Part shown: piece after piece, positions 18,479 to 27,700 of the stretch
How positions within the stretch are numbered: position 1 is the stretch's first letter
Layout of the letters: each line of letters starts with the position of its first letter
DNA from: Faucicola sp041855445
GTDB lineage: Bacteria; Pseudomonadota; Gammaproteobacteria; Pseudomonadales; Moraxellaceae
Length of the DNA stretch: 64,000 nt
Direction of reading: 5' to 3'
Assembly: GCA_041855445.1 (NCBI GenBank)
Contig: JBHAEG010000039.1
Location: forward strand, 1-64,000
Notes under the pieces: model-generated
What the model was told of the DNA's origin: nothing
The model's input: only the letters and a program-made list of their open reading frames with translations
Database searches by the model: none
Translations under genes and position numbers: made by a program

Positions 18479-18610
18479 GATTATCTAGGAAATAACTGGC
18501 AAAAATAACCATTTATTTTGCTGGAAAAATATGTGAATGACAAGCCAAAATTCATGGGTTATGTTATACTGATAAAAATTTTTTTTGGTACTAATAAAAG
18601 GAATAAATTT

Positions 18611-19648
18611 ATGGCCTTGATTTCTTTGCGTCAATTACTTGACCATGCTGCAGAAAATAATTATGGCGTGCCTGCCTTTAACGTCAATAACTTAGAACAA
18701 ATGCGTGCAATTATGATGGCAGCAGATGAAACCAATTCACCTGTTATTGTGCAGGCAAGCGCAGGCGCTAGAAAATATGCAGGAGCTCCTTTTTTACGTC
18801 ATTTAATTTTATCAGCGATTGAAGAATGGCCACATATTCCTGTTGTCATGCACCAAGACCATGGCACTAGTCCAGCTGTCTGCCAACGTTCAATTCAACT
18901 AGGTTTTTCATCTGTTATGATGGACGGTTCTTTGCGTGAAGACGGTAAAACTCCTGCTGATTACGATTATAACGTGGGTGTAACTCGTGAAGTGGTGAAA
19001 ATGTCACATGCTTGTGGAGTATCTGTCGAAGGTGAAATCGGTTGTTTAGGTAGTCTTGAAACAGGTATGGCAGGTGAAGAAGATGGCGTAGGTGCAGAAG
19101 GTGTACTTGACCATTCTCAACTATTGACCAGTGCTGATGAGGCAGAACAATTTGTACGTGATACCAACGTTGATGCTCTAGCCATTGCTATTGGGACAAG
19201 TCATGGTGCATATAAATTTACTCGACCACCAACAGGCGATATTTTATCCATCGAACGTGTCAAAGAAATTCATGCCCGTATTCCAAATACTCACTTAGTC
19301 ATGCACGGTTCATCAAGTGTACCGCAAGAATGGTTAAAAATTATTAATGAATACGGTGGTAATATTGGTGAAACCTATGGTGTACCTGTTGAACAAATCG
19401 TAGAAGCAATTAAACATGGCGTTCGCAAAGTCAATATTGATACTGATTTACGTTTAGCATCAACTGGAGCAATCCGCCGTTTTATGGCAGAAAATCCAGC
19501 CGAATTTGACCCACGCAAATATCTAAAAGAAACCATCACGGCAATGAAAAATATTTGTATTGACCGTTATAATGCGTTTGGCACAGCAGGTCAAGCTGAT
19601 AAAATTCGTCCAATTAGCCTAGAAAAAATGGTCGATTTTTATAAATAA
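18611..19648 (+). CDS. fba: Class II fructose-1,6-bisphosphate aldolase
   Basis: 345 residues from ATG 18611, which has AAAGGAATAAATTT upstream. A longer in-frame extension to 18518 is not supported. Cleaves fructose-1,6-bisphosphate to DHAP and glyceraldehyde-3-phosphate. Zn and catalytic residues: D83-H84 in HQDHGTSP, and EGEIGCLGSLETG. The phosphate-binding AIGTSHGAYKFTRPPTG and MHGSSSVP are present. Length matches the 345-residue aldolases of related bacteria. ruvA follows 18 bases downstream. Confidence 0.95.
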   Translation: MALISLRQLLDHAAENNYGVPAFNVNNLEQMRAIMMAADETNSPVIVQASAGARKYAGAPFLRHLILSAIEEWPHIPVVMHQDHGTSPAVCQRSIQLGFSSVMMDGSLREDGKTPADYDYNVGVTREVVKMSHACGVSVEGEIGCLGSLETGMAGEEDGVGAEGVLDHSQLLTSADEAEQFVRDTNVDALAIAIGTSHGAYKFTRPPTGDILSIERVKEIHARIPNTHLVMHGSSSVPQEWLKIINEYGGNIGETYGVPVEQIVEAIKHGVRKVNIDTDLRLASTGAIRRFMAENPAEFDPRKYLKETITAMKNICIDRYNAFGTAGQADKIRPISLEKMVDFYK

Positions 19649-19666
19649 TATTCCTTAGGAAATGTA

Positions 19667-20290
19667 ATGATAGGTTTTATACAAGGGCAAGTGCAACATT
19701 TGTTTGCACCTGTCGCTATTATCATGACAAATGGCGGGATTGGCTATGAAGTCGAACTGCCATTAAATACCTTTTGTCAGCTACAACTAAACCAAACCGT
19801 TCAGCTTTGGACACATTTAGCTATTAGAGAAGATGCACATTTATTGTACGGATTTTTAACCTATCAAGACCGTGAGTTGTTTCAATTACTCTTAAAAGTC
19901 AATGGTGTAGGAGCAAAAATGGCATTAGCCATGATGTCCACTTTAACTTTAGCAGAGCTGAAACACTATATCGCTACCGAAAATGATACTGCTTTGACAC
20001 GTATTCCAGGCGTTGGTAAAAAAACAGCTCAACGTTTAATTGTAGAATTAGCAGATAAATTAGCAACCTTAGGGGAAACTCAAACTTCTGAACCATCTTC
20101 GACAACTATCAGTGATAATTTATCCAATGATATGGTGGTTATTGCAGAGGTTGAGGCAGGACTTATGGCGTTAGGCTATAAAGAAAAAGAAGCTCAACAG
20201 GCAATTAAACTATCAAAAAATCAACTCGATGGCAATATGACTACCCAATCATTATTAAAATTAGCATTAAAAAACTTAGCATTAAAATAA
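19667..20290 (+). CDS. ruvA: Holliday junction DNA helicase subunit RuvA
   Basis: 207 residues. Tetramer that binds four-way junctions and loads RuvB. OB-fold N-terminus (MIGFIQGQVQHLFAPVAIIM), two helix-hairpin-helix motifs (LLKVNGVGAKMALAMM and LTRIPGVGKKTAQRLIVEL), a linker, and a C-terminal RuvB-contacting domain. ruvB is not in the window, and ruvC lies 14 kb away on the other strand, so the ruv genes are dispersed. Confidence 0.95.
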   Translation: MIGFIQGQVQHLFAPVAIIMTNGGIGYEVELPLNTFCQLQLNQTVQLWTHLAIREDAHLLYGFLTYQDRELFQLLLKVNGVGAKMALAMMSTLTLAELKHYIATENDTALTRIPGVGKKTAQRLIVELADKLATLGETQTSEPSSTTISDNLSNDMVVIAEVEAGLMALGYKEKEAQQAIKLSKNQLDGNMTTQSLLKLALKNLALK

Positions 20291-20294
20291 AAAT

Positions 20295-20315
20295 AAGCCG
20301 ACTTTTCATCGGCTT
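20295..20315. terminator. Bidirectional hairpin between ruvA and accC
   Basis: AAGCCGA (20295-20301) pairs with TCGGCTT (20309-20315). T-tracts are weak. Confidence 0.55.
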
Positions 20316-20323
20316 GATAAATA

Positions 20324-21673
20324 TCATTTAGTCTTTTCTGCTAATAAATGTTTTTCTAAATAATGAATATTTTGTGCTTGCTCGCAAAATGCTTCATCTT
20401 GTAAAATCACATCTCGATGCAGTGGAATATTGGTTTTAATCCCTGTAATAATCAATTCATCTAACGCATGATTAAGTTTAGAAATTGTTTGTTTACGAGT
20501 CTGAGCATGGCAAATTAACTTACCAATTAATGAATCATAAAAAGTTGGAATTGCATAATTTGGATATAAATGCGAGTCAAAACGCACACCTGAGCCACTT
20601 GGAACAAATAAATTTGTTACCGTACCTGGTGAAGGCATGAATGTTGTTGGGTCTTCAGCATTAATACGACATTCAATCGCATGACCACGAATATTAATTT
20701 CATCTTGATGATAAGATAAACCATAACCAGACGCAATTTTCAGCTGTTCCACCACCACATCAATACCCGTAATCATTTCCGTCACAGGGTGCTCAACTTG
20801 CACACGGGTATTCATTTCAATAAAGAAAAACTGTTCATCTTCATATAAAAATTCAAATGTACCCGCTCCACGATAGCGAATTTGCTCACAGGCACGCACA
20901 CACGCTTCTAAAATTGGGGCTTTCACATCATCAGGAATATCAGGTGCTGGAGCTTCTTCCAGAACTTTTTGATGACGGCGTTGCAATGAACAGTCACGGT
21001 CAAACAAATGTATCGCATTGCCTCGTCCATCTCCTAGAACTTGAACTTCCACATGGCGAGGATTTTTTAGATAACGTTCCATATATACCGCATCATCACC
21101 AAACCAAAGTTCAGCCTCCTGTTTAGCAGCCTGCACCTGTGGCAACAATTGCTCCAAACGCTCTACCACTCGCATACCACGACCACCACCACCAGCCGCC
21201 GCTTTAATTAACAAGGGAAACCCAATATTGCGAGCTTGCTCTTCAGCATTGTGTAATGTCACTGTTCCCACTGAACCTGGAACGGTAGGTACACCTGCTT
21301 TTTTCATGGCATTAATCGCCGAAATTTTATTTCCCATCAAACGGATATGCTCCGCTTCAGGGCCAACAAACGTCAATCCAGCCTCTTCAACACGTTCAGC
21401 AAATTCAGCATTCTCGGATAAAAATCCATAACCTGGGTGAATTGCATCTGCTCCTGTAATTTCGGCAGCGGTCAAAATGGTATTAATATTTAAATAACTT
21501 TGATTAGCATTTGGCTTACCAATACAAACTGCTTCATCAACAAAACGTAAGTGCATTAGGTTATCATCAGCTGTAGAATATACCCCAACCGTTTCAATTC
21601 CCAATTGCTTACAAGCTCGCACAATACGCAAAGCAATCTCACCACGATTGGCAATTAATAATTTTTTTATCAT
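20324..21673 (-). CDS. accC: Acetyl-CoA carboxylase, biotin carboxylase subunit
   Basis: 449 residues. ATP-dependent carboxylation of biotin on AccB, first step of fatty-acid synthesis. N-terminal LIANRGEIALRIVRACKQLG, the ATP-grasp glycine loop KAAAGGGGRGMR, the metal/catalytic region FIEMNTRVQVEHPVTE, and ECRINAEDP are all present. accB lies 75 bases upstream on the same strand, giving the usual accBC order. Confidence 0.97.
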   Translation of the reverse strand: MIKKLLIANRGEIALRIVRACKQLGIETVGVYSTADDNLMHLRFVDEAVCIGKPNANQSYLNINTILTAAEITGADAIHPGYGFLSENAEFAERVEEAGLTFVGPEAEHIRLMGNKISAINAMKKAGVPTVPGSVGTVTLHNAEEQARNIGFPLLIKAAAGGGGRGMRVVERLEQLLPQVQAAKQEAELWFGDDAVYMERYLKNPRHVEVQVLGDGRGNAIHLFDRDCSLQRRHQKVLEEAPAPDIPDDVKAPILEACVRACEQIRYRGAGTFEFLYEDEQFFFIEMNTRVQVEHPVTEMITGIDVVVEQLKIASGYGLSYHQDEINIRGHAIECRINAEDPTTFMPSPGTVTNLFVPSGSGVRFDSHLYPNYAIPTFYDSLIGKLICHAQTRKQTISKLNHALDELIITGIKTNIPLHRDVILQDEAFCEQAQNIHYLEKHLLAEKTK

Positions 21674-21748
21674 GTTTCTATCCTAAAGCCATTGATTGTA
21701 TTGTTACATGAAATTGTCGCATGAAAAATTACTACAAGAAAAGAATTG

Positions 21749-22174
21749 TTACGATTGATAACGAATAACAGGTTGTCCAAACTGAACAACATCACCATTT
21801 TCCACCAAAATCGCCTCAATAATACCACTTTGCGTTGCTTCTAATGGGTTCATAATTTTCATTGCTTCAATAATACCCAGCGTATCACCTGCTTCAACCT
21901 TTTGCCCCACTGTAACAAATGGTCTGTCATTAGGACTTGGAGCTGCATAAAACACACCAACCATCGGCGATGTTTCAACTGCACCTCTTGGCGTTGCTTT
22001 AGGTGCTGGTGTTGCAACAGGGGTCGGCGTTGCAACTGTCTGTAACACAGGGGTTGCTTGGGCAACATGGCGGACAATATTCACTTTATTTTCGCCGTCC
22101 TTTACCTCAAGCTGTGCTAAAGAACGCTCTTCCATCAGGTCAATTAATTGCTGAATTTGCTGAATATCCATCAT
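21749..22174 (-). CDS. accB: Biotin carboxyl carrier protein of acetyl-CoA carboxylase
   Basis: 141 residues. Short N-terminal helix-forming region, an Ala/Pro/Thr-rich flexible linker (about 38-63), then the biotinyl domain with EAMKIMN; the biotinylated lysine is K106. Start is one of two adjacent ATGs. First gene of accBC. Confidence 0.95.
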   Translation of the reverse strand: MMDIQQIQQLIDLMEERSLAQLEVKDGENKVNIVRHVAQATPVLQTVATPTPVATPAPKATPRGAVETSPMVGVFYAAPSPNDRPFVTVGQKVEAGDTLGIIEAMKIMNPLEATQSGIIEAILVENGDVVQFGQPVIRYQS

Positions 22175-22331
22175 CGTATAACTCTAAAAATTAACTAATA
22201 TCTTTATTCATTGTAACAAAATTTTTCAAAAATATATAGATGAAATTTGCAGTGTTTGTTTACGTTTGTACACTAAAATTTTCTAAAATGTTACTTATCA
22301 AGGTTTTATAAACTATCTTAATCAGTAAAAT

Positions 22332-22805
22332 TTATAATTTTTGTAGTAAAAACTGTAAGGCCGCCACATAACCAAATGCCCCCATGCCACAAACTACCGC
22401 TTCTGCTTTATCACTAAAATAAGAATGATGACGAAATGGCTCACGTTGATGAATGTTTGATAAATGTACTTCTACAAATGGTTTATTTACGGCAAGCAGT
22501 GCATCTCGCAAAACAACCGAAGTATGGGTAAATCCTGCAGGATTTATAATAATAGCATTAATTTTATCTTGTGGGTTTTTACTTAATAAACCATAGTGAT
22601 GAATAGTATCGATTATAGCAAATTCTTGATTTGACTGAAAAAAAGTTATTCTAGCAGGGTGATTATCTGCAATTTTTTGTAAAGTTTTATTAATATCATC
22701 TAAAGTTTGTGAACCATAAATTTCAGGTTCTCGTTTACCTAATAAATTTAGGTTTGCACCATTTAAGACAAGGATATGCGGGATATTGGTAGTGTGTTTA
22801 TTCAT
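22332..22805 (-). CDS. aroQ: 3-dehydroquinate dehydratase, type II
   Basis: 157 residues. Shikimate pathway step from 3-dehydroquinate to 3-dehydroshikimate. Signatures: LNGANLNLLGKREPEIYG, with the catalytic Tyr in EIYG, NPAGFTHTSVVLRDAL, and EVHLSNIHQREPFRHHSYFS. In many proteobacteria aroQ sits directly before accB; here it lies downstream of accBC on the same strand, 157 bases beyond the accB start, so it is probably a separate unit. Confidence 0.94.
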   Translation of the reverse strand: MNKHTTNIPHILVLNGANLNLLGKREPEIYGSQTLDDINKTLQKIADNHPARITFFQSNQEFAIIDTIHHYGLLSKNPQDKINAIIINPAGFTHTSVVLRDALLAVNKPFVEVHLSNIHQREPFRHHSYFSDKAEAVVCGMGAFGYVAALQFLLQKL

Positions 22806-22910
22806 GATGAACCTTTGTAGTACTAGAAAATAATTACAACATAACTATATGAATTTTCAGATATTTTTTCAAAACAATAAAAAGAATGATGAAAATTTGA
22901 TGAAAATCCT

Positions 22911-22938
22911 TTGTTTTAAAACTAACCCATGCTATGAT
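22911..22938 (+). promoter_or_regulatory. Promoter of the cold-shock gene
   Basis: TTGTTT (22911-22916), 16-base spacer, TATGAT (22933-22938). The predicted transcript start near 22945 gives a leader of about 190 bases before the csp start codon, as expected for cspA-type mRNAs. Confidence 0.6.
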
Positions 22939-22942
22939 GTCG

Positions 22943-23083
22943 CTATGACTAATTTACTATGTAAGCGTAATTTTTGCGAAAAGTTTTAACAGAAATTAAC
23001 AATTGAACATAGTGATAGTCATAGTTTATCAAAAAAACCAGTAACTGTATGGAATTAAACTAAAAAACAGTTTTGCATTCCAT
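22943..23083 (+). promoter_or_regulatory. Structured 5' leader of the cold-shock mRNA
   Basis: CTATGACTA (22943-22951) is exactly complementary to TAGTCATAG (23016-23024), giving a long-range 9-bp stem. Downstream, ATGGAAT-TA-AAACT... (23049-23061) pairs with AGTTT-TGC-ATTCCAT (23069-23083) as a local hairpin. Such leaders act as thermosensors in cspA mRNA; that role is inferred here. Confidence 0.5.
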
Positions 23084-23134
23084 GAATTTATTGGTGGTAA
23101 TGTTGTACAAGCTCGTTTTTTAGGAATTATAGAT

Positions 23135-23347
23135 ATGTCAGTTCGTGAACAAGGTACTGTAAAGTGGTTTAATGACGCTAAAGGATTTGGATTTATCCAA
23201 CGTGAAAGTGGCGAAGATATTTTTGTACATTTTCGTGCAATTCAAGGTGATGGCTACCGCTCATTGCGTGATGGACAAAAAGTTGAATTTATCGTGACTG
23301 AAGGACAAAAAGGCTTACAAGCTGAAGAAGTTACAAAAGTAGAATAA
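23135..23347 (+). CDS. Cold-shock domain protein
   Basis: 70 residues, a single cold-shock domain. RNP1 KGFGFIQ (17-23) and RNP2 DIFVHF are intact, and GTVKWFNDAKGFGF is the classic start. Binds single-stranded RNA/DNA as an RNA chaperone. RBS TTTTTAGGAATT precedes ATG. The long leader suggests cold induction, and the DEAD-box helicase just downstream fits a shared role in RNA unfolding. Confidence 0.93.
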   Translation: MSVREQGTVKWFNDAKGFGFIQRESGEDIFVHFRAIQGDGYRSLRDGQKVEFIVTEGQKGLQAEEVTKVE

Positions 23348-23397
23348 GAGCAAATTTGCTATACTAGATTTTAATATTTAATTTATTGTATGATGAT

Positions 23398-23428
23398 AGA
23401 CCAAGTTAAAAATATAGCTTGGTCTTTT
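23398..23428 (+). terminator. Terminator after the cold-shock gene
   Basis: AGACCAAG (23398-23405) pairs with CTTGGTCT (23418-23425), then TTT. Confidence 0.75.
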
Positions 23429-23475
23429 GGTGTTTTTATAAATTTATAATATTTGAAATTTAAATAAGGTTAAAA

Positions 23476-24627
23476 GTGTTTCAGTTATTTTCTCAATTAC
23501 CATTACATAGTCATTTAGTAAAATCTATTAAACAGTTAGGTTATAAAGACTTAACGCCAATTCAGTCACAAATTTTACCTCATACATTGGCAGGGCAAGA
23601 TGCTATTGGTCAGGCTCAGACAGGGACAGGTAAAACTGCGACTTTTTTATTAACTATTATAAATGAACTATTAAATAATCCTTTCAAAGAAGATGAAAAA
23701 CGTTATTTAGGTGAACCTCGTGCGTTAATCCTTGCTCCAACTCGTGAGCTTGCTCAGCAAATTTATCAAGATTGTTTGCAATTAACCAAATTTACCAAAT
23801 TACATACGGTATGTTTACTAGGCGGGGTGGATTATGAACAACAAGTTAAAACATTAAATAAAAAATTTGTAGATATTGTCATTGCAACACCAGGTCGATT
23901 AATTGATTTTTGTTTTCAAGGAGAGGTTTTCTTAGACCGTTTAGAAGCATTGGTACTAGACGAAGCCGATAGAATGTTAGATATGGGATTTATTCCTGAT
24001 ATTAAACGATTAATTCGTATGATGCCAGCGAATACTCATCGTCAAACACTACTATTTTCAGCAACATTTAATCAAGATGTAATGAATTTGGCAAATCGTT
24101 GGTTGTATCAGCCGACTTTTATCGAAATTGAACCTGAACAAAAAACTAGCGATACGATTGAACAAAAATTTTATACTTTGGCAGAGCAACAAAAAATGAA
24201 TGCTCTTGAAGCTATTATTGCTAAAACTGCACCACATAAAATTATTATTTTTGCTAATCGTAAAGACCAAGTCAAAAAACTTTATGATAAATTAAAGCAA
24301 AATCATCAAGTTGTTACTTTGTCAGGCGATATTATGCAGGCAAAGCGTGAAAAATATTTAGCGTCATTTCGTGATGGTGATGCTCGTATTTTAGTGGCAA
24401 CTGATGTGGCAGGACGAGGCATTCATGTTAATGATGTTTCTCATGTAATTAATTATACCTTGCCTGATAATCCTGATGATTATGTACATCGTATTGGACG
24501 CACGGGACGAGCTGGCAATAAAGGTGTTAGTATTAGTTTTGTGGGCGAGTCAGACGCATTCAATTTACCTGCTATTCAAAGTTATTTAGAACAAGATATT
24601 GTCATAGAACAATGGCAAGAAGAATGA
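23476..24627 (+). CDS. rhlB: DEAD-box RNA helicase, RhlB-like
   Basis: 383 residues starting at GTG 23476, with TAAGGT at good spacing. All DEAD-box motifs present: Q motif LTPIQSQ, AQTGTGKT, PTRELA, DEAD in VLDEADRMLDMGF, SAT, VATDVAGRGIHV and HRIGRTGRAG. RYLGEPRALILAPTRELAQQI and the short C-terminus without a basic tail point to RhlB rather than RhlE or DeaD. Unwinds structured RNA, in many species with RNase E. The symbol is a best guess within the family. Confidence 0.85.
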   Translation: MFQLFSQLPLHSHLVKSIKQLGYKDLTPIQSQILPHTLAGQDAIGQAQTGTGKTATFLLTIINELLNNPFKEDEKRYLGEPRALILAPTRELAQQIYQDCLQLTKFTKLHTVCLLGGVDYEQQVKTLNKKFVDIVIATPGRLIDFCFQGEVFLDRLEALVLDEADRMLDMGFIPDIKRLIRMMPANTHRQTLLFSATFNQDVMNLANRWLYQPTFIEIEPEQKTSDTIEQKFYTLAEQQKMNALEAIIAKTAPHKIIIFANRKDQVKKLYDKLKQNHQVVTLSGDIMQAKREKYLASFRDGDARILVATDVAGRGIHVNDVSHVINYTLPDNPDDYVHRIGRTGRAGNKGVSISFVGESDAFNLPAIQSYLEQDIVIEQWQEE

Positions 24628-24668
24628 TAAATTAAAATATCACATTGTTATTAGGTTGGATAAATAAT

Positions 24669-24704
24669 AAAAAAGCACCATCTCAATACAGACAGTGCTT
24701 TTTT
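24669..24704. terminator. Bidirectional terminator between rhlB and ahpF
   Basis: AAAAAAGCAC (24669-24678) pairs with GTGCTTTTTT (24695-24704), with T-runs on both strands. Confidence 0.85.
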
Positions 24705-24735
24705 ATTTAATTATCAAATTTAGTACATGACAAAT

Positions 24736-26289
24736 TTAGTGCATAACTAAATATTCAAATGCAGATAAGCCTGCTTTTGCTCCTTCTCCCATTGCAATAT
24801 TAATTTGCTTATAAGGAACGGTCGTCACGTCACCACAGGCAAAAATACCTTTTTTGCTAGTACGGCAACGCTCATCAATTTCAATTTCACCAAAACGGGT
24901 CACATTGACTAAGTCTTTGACTACTTCAGAATTTGGCACAAGCCCAATTTGTACGAATACTGCGGATAATGGCAATTCTTTAGTTTCATTAGTATTGCGG
25001 TCTTGATAAACGATTGATGTCACTTTGCCATCAGTCGCTTTAATTTCTTGGCTGGCAACTGAGGTTAAAATATCAATATTCGCTTTTTCACGAGCTTTAT
25101 TTACTAGCACTTGGTCAGCTTTTAGTGTATCTGCAAATTCAAATACAGTCACATGATTTACAATACCTGCCAAATCCAACGCCGCTTCAATACCTGAATT
25201 ACCGCCACCCACAACAACGACATCTTTACCTTTAAAGAATGGACCATCACAATGCGGACAAAACGCTACACCATTACCAATATTTTCATCTTCACCTTTA
25301 ATACCAAGCTTACGCCATTTTGCCCCAGTTGCCACGATGACACTACGAGTTGCAAAATTTTCGCCTGTATTTAAGGTAATTTGATAAGTACCATTCGTGT
25401 TTTCAGTAATATTTTTAACGCTAACCATTTCTTTTACTGTAATAGCATACTCTTTGATATGTTTAGCAAAATTTGATGCCAATTCATTACCATTAGTTAA
25501 AGGAATTGAAATTAAATTTTCAATATCTTGAGTGTCTTTAACTTGCCCGCCAATACGGTCAGCAACAATCGTCACTTTTAAACCTTTTCTTGCAGTATAA
25601 ATCGAAGCTGCTGTGCCTGCTGGCCCACCACCAATCACCGTGACATCTTGTTCTGGTAGTTGTTCAGCACTTGTTCCTGACATAATTTCAGGATATTTCT
25701 CTTGTAATTTTTCAATGAGTTTTGCTGTATCAATTTTACCATTTGCAAATGGTTTACCGTCTAAAAATACTGCTGGCACACCTTGAATATTTTTTTCTGC
25801 AACCAACTCTGGAAACACGCCACCATCAATCATTTCATTGCTAATATTAGCATTTAATAAGGCAAATTGATTTAACGACTGCACCACATCAGGGCAGTTA
25901 TGACATGATAAAGAAACAAACGTTTGAAACTTCAACGGCTGTTGAATATTTTTAATAATATTTTGAATACCTTCATCAAGTTTAATTTCGCTACCGCCTG
26001 CTTGTAAAATCGCTAAAATTAATGAAGTAAATTCATGACCACCAGGAATGCCACTAAAAACAATCCCCGTATCTTGCCCCTGCGTACGAATTTTAAAGCT
26101 AATAGGGCTAAGTGTTGCATCGGTATCATCGCTCAACTGGATTTTTTCAGTAGTGCTAGCAATTTTTGTTAAAAAATCTAACAATTCAGCACGTTTCTCA
26201 TGTTCGCCTTCCCCTACGACAAACTGAATTTCACGAGTCATACGCTCACTATAAGTTTTTACCGCATTTAATAAACTTTGGTCTAACAT
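24736..26289 (-). CDS. ahpF: Alkyl hydroperoxide reductase subunit F
   Basis: 517 residues. NAD(P)H-dependent flavoprotein that re-reduces AhpC. The N-terminal tandem thioredoxin-fold domain carries the CHNC redox pair (C129, C132). The thioredoxin-reductase-like part has the FAD motif VIGGGPAGTAASIY, the second redox pair CPHC (C344, C347), and the NAD motif VVVGGGNSGIEAALDLAG. It is unlinked from ahpC (1.4 kb apart with ydcH and a LysE gene between), so it needs its own promoter; none is clear in the 327-base upstream gap. Confidence 0.96.
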   Translation of the reverse strand: MLDQSLLNAVKTYSERMTREIQFVVGEGEHEKRAELLDFLTKIASTTEKIQLSDDTDATLSPISFKIRTQGQDTGIVFSGIPGGHEFTSLILAILQAGGSEIKLDEGIQNIIKNIQQPLKFQTFVSLSCHNCPDVVQSLNQFALLNANISNEMIDGGVFPELVAEKNIQGVPAVFLDGKPFANGKIDTAKLIEKLQEKYPEIMSGTSAEQLPEQDVTVIGGGPAGTAASIYTARKGLKVTIVADRIGGQVKDTQDIENLISIPLTNGNELASNFAKHIKEYAITVKEMVSVKNITENTNGTYQITLNTGENFATRSVIVATGAKWRKLGIKGEDENIGNGVAFCPHCDGPFFKGKDVVVVGGGNSGIEAALDLAGIVNHVTVFEFADTLKADQVLVNKAREKANIDILTSVASQEIKATDGKVTSIVYQDRNTNETKELPLSAVFVQIGLVPNSEVVKDLVNVTRFGEIEIDERCRTSKKGIFACGDVTTVPYKQINIAMGEGAKAGLSAFEYLVMH

Positions 26290-26616
26290 CTTTTTACTCC
26301 GATATTAACTTGTTGATTTTGTTTTATCTGTATTTATTATTGTGGTTTTTATTAATTTTCTCAATCTTAGATAATTGAAGATTATAATTGATAAAAATAA
26401 ACGTTATTAACTTTTTATTTAATTTTTTTAAAAACATTTAATGTTACGTTGTGTTTCATCATGTGACAAATATGCAACACAGCAACATGAAGCACAACGG
26501 TAATCAAGTAGATATCAATGATAAAATCTGTTAGAATGCAATCATTACGTTAAAACCTCAACATTTAACGTAGTTTTTCATATATTGTATTATCATTCGT
26601 AATAAGGATTTTTATC
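26290..26616. other. Divergent regulatory region ahpF / ydcH
   Basis: AT-rich. Contains an AATCTT (26363-26368) / AAGATT (26378-26383) inverted repeat on the ahpF side and a stronger 9-bp hairpin next to ydcH, listed separately. No coding sequence seen. Confidence 0.4.
26546..26577 (+). promoter_or_regulatory. Hairpin with T-run in the ydcH leader
   Basis: TACGTTAAA (26546-26554) pairs perfectly with TTTAACGTA (26564-26572), followed by GTTTTT. It lies 40 bases before ydcH. It could be an attenuator, the end of a short leader RNA, or an operator. Confidence 0.45.
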
Positions 26617-26841
26617 ATGTTTCCAGAATATCGTGATTTAATCAGCCAATTAAAACAAACTGACGCCCATTTTGCTAAAATTTTTGATAAACATAACGAA
26701 TTAGACCAAGAAATCATCAACTTAGAAAATGACCCTGTTGCTAGTATTAGCCGTGAAACCGAAATCGATACCCTTAAAAAAGAAAAATTGGCATTAAAAG
26801 ACGAGTTATTCAAAATTTTGGAAGCTCATAAATCTAACTAA
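26617..26841 (+). CDS. YdcH-like (DUF465) small protein
   Basis: 74 residues. MFPEYRDLISQLKQTDAHFAKIFDKHNELDQEI followed by LKKEKLALKDELFKIL is the DUF465/YdcH signature, an almost entirely helical coiled-coil hairpin. Function is unknown. AAGGA precedes the ATG. It has a hairpin in its leader and its own terminator, so it is probably monocistronic. Confidence 0.85.
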   Translation: MFPEYRDLISQLKQTDAHFAKIFDKHNELDQEIINLENDPVASISRETEIDTLKKEKLALKDELFKILEAHKSN

Positions 26842-26884
26842 TTTTTGCTAGTTTTTATTCAATTAAGCTAAATTTTTATTATCG

Positions 26885-26919
26885 CAAACCTCTTCCTATT
26901 TTGGTCGAGGTTTGTTTTT
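26885..26919 (+). terminator. Terminator after ydcH
   Basis: CAAACCTC (26885-26892) pairs with GAGGTTTG (26907-26914), followed by TTTTT. Confidence 0.8.
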
Positions 26920-26936
26920 ATTAGGAATTTAATCAC

Positions 26937-27620
26937 ATGATATTCACAGATATTGGGATTATAGGTTTATCATTATTTTTAACATCAACGGTTATTTTTA
27001 CGATGACCCCTGGTTTAGATACCTTATTTGTACTAAATCGAGCGGTAACACATGGTAAACATATTGGCATGATGGCAGGGTTAGGCGTTTCTACGGGTGT
27101 CATGGTACATACTTTGTTCGCTGGGCTTGGGCTATCGGCTATTGTGGCAAAATCTACATTTTTATTTATGTTAGTCAAGTATTTAGGTGCATTGTATTTG
27201 GTGTATCTAGGTTTGACCAGTGTTTATCAAGCATCAAAATTTTTTATACAAAAATCAAAAACGCATACTCAAGTTAGTCAGTCTGAGGAAAGTCCTGTTG
27301 TCTTGACTAAGCCTTTGACTTTATGGCAAGTGTATTATTCAGGAATTTTTACTAATATTTTAAATCCTAAAGTGGCATTGTTTTTTTTGGCATTTTTTCC
27401 ACAGTTTATTGCTGTTGAGGCACGAGAACATATTATGCCTTATATTATTTTAGGTTCTTTGTATGCGATAATTTCTGCAATTTGGTTAGTGTTTCTTGGT
27501 GCAATGGCTGGTTCTAGTTTAACTAGATTTTTACGCACAACCAAAGCTCAACGTTTAATGGATATGGTCAGTGGTGTAGTATTTGTGGGTATGGGGGCAA
27601 AAATTGCGTTTGACGATTAA
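26937..27620 (+). CDS. LysE/RhtB-family amino-acid exporter
   Basis: 227 residues, about six membrane segments. The N-terminal FTMTPGLDTLFVLNRAVTHGKHIGMMAGLGVSTGVMVH is the LysE/RhtB signature, and YLGALYLVYLGL follows. Exports small amino acids or related metabolites; the substrate cannot be told from sequence. It sits between ydcH and the convergent ahpC. Confidence 0.88.
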   Translation: MIFTDIGIIGLSLFLTSTVIFTMTPGLDTLFVLNRAVTHGKHIGMMAGLGVSTGVMVHTLFAGLGLSAIVAKSTFLFMLVKYLGALYLVYLGLTSVYQASKFFIQKSKTHTQVSQSEESPVVLTKPLTLWQVYYSGIFTNILNPKVALFFLAFFPQFIAVEAREHIMPYIILGSLYAIISAIWLVFLGAMAGSSLTRFLRTTKAQRLMDMVSGVVFVGMGAKIAFDD

Positions 27621-27642
27621 TGAATATTGAATATTATAAAAA

Positions 27643-27676
27643 AGCCTTAATAGCAAATACTATTAAGGCTATTTTT
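27643..27676. terminator. Bidirectional terminator between lysE and ahpC
   Basis: AGCCTTAATAG (27643-27653) and CTATTAAGGCT (27660-27670) form a perfect 11-bp stem with a 6-base loop; A and T runs lie on the flanks. Confidence 0.85.
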
Positions 27677-27700
27677 ACAAGGAAATTTTTAATTAATCAA

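Noticed and set aside
18518..18610. N-terminal extension of fba
   Set aside because: The 31 extra residues have no ribosome-binding site and are not part of the aldolase fold; ATG 18611 has a proper site.
20857..21431. Plus-strand ORFs opposite accC
   Set aside because: They are mirror frames of a strongly conserved gene, without start signals or recognisable domains.
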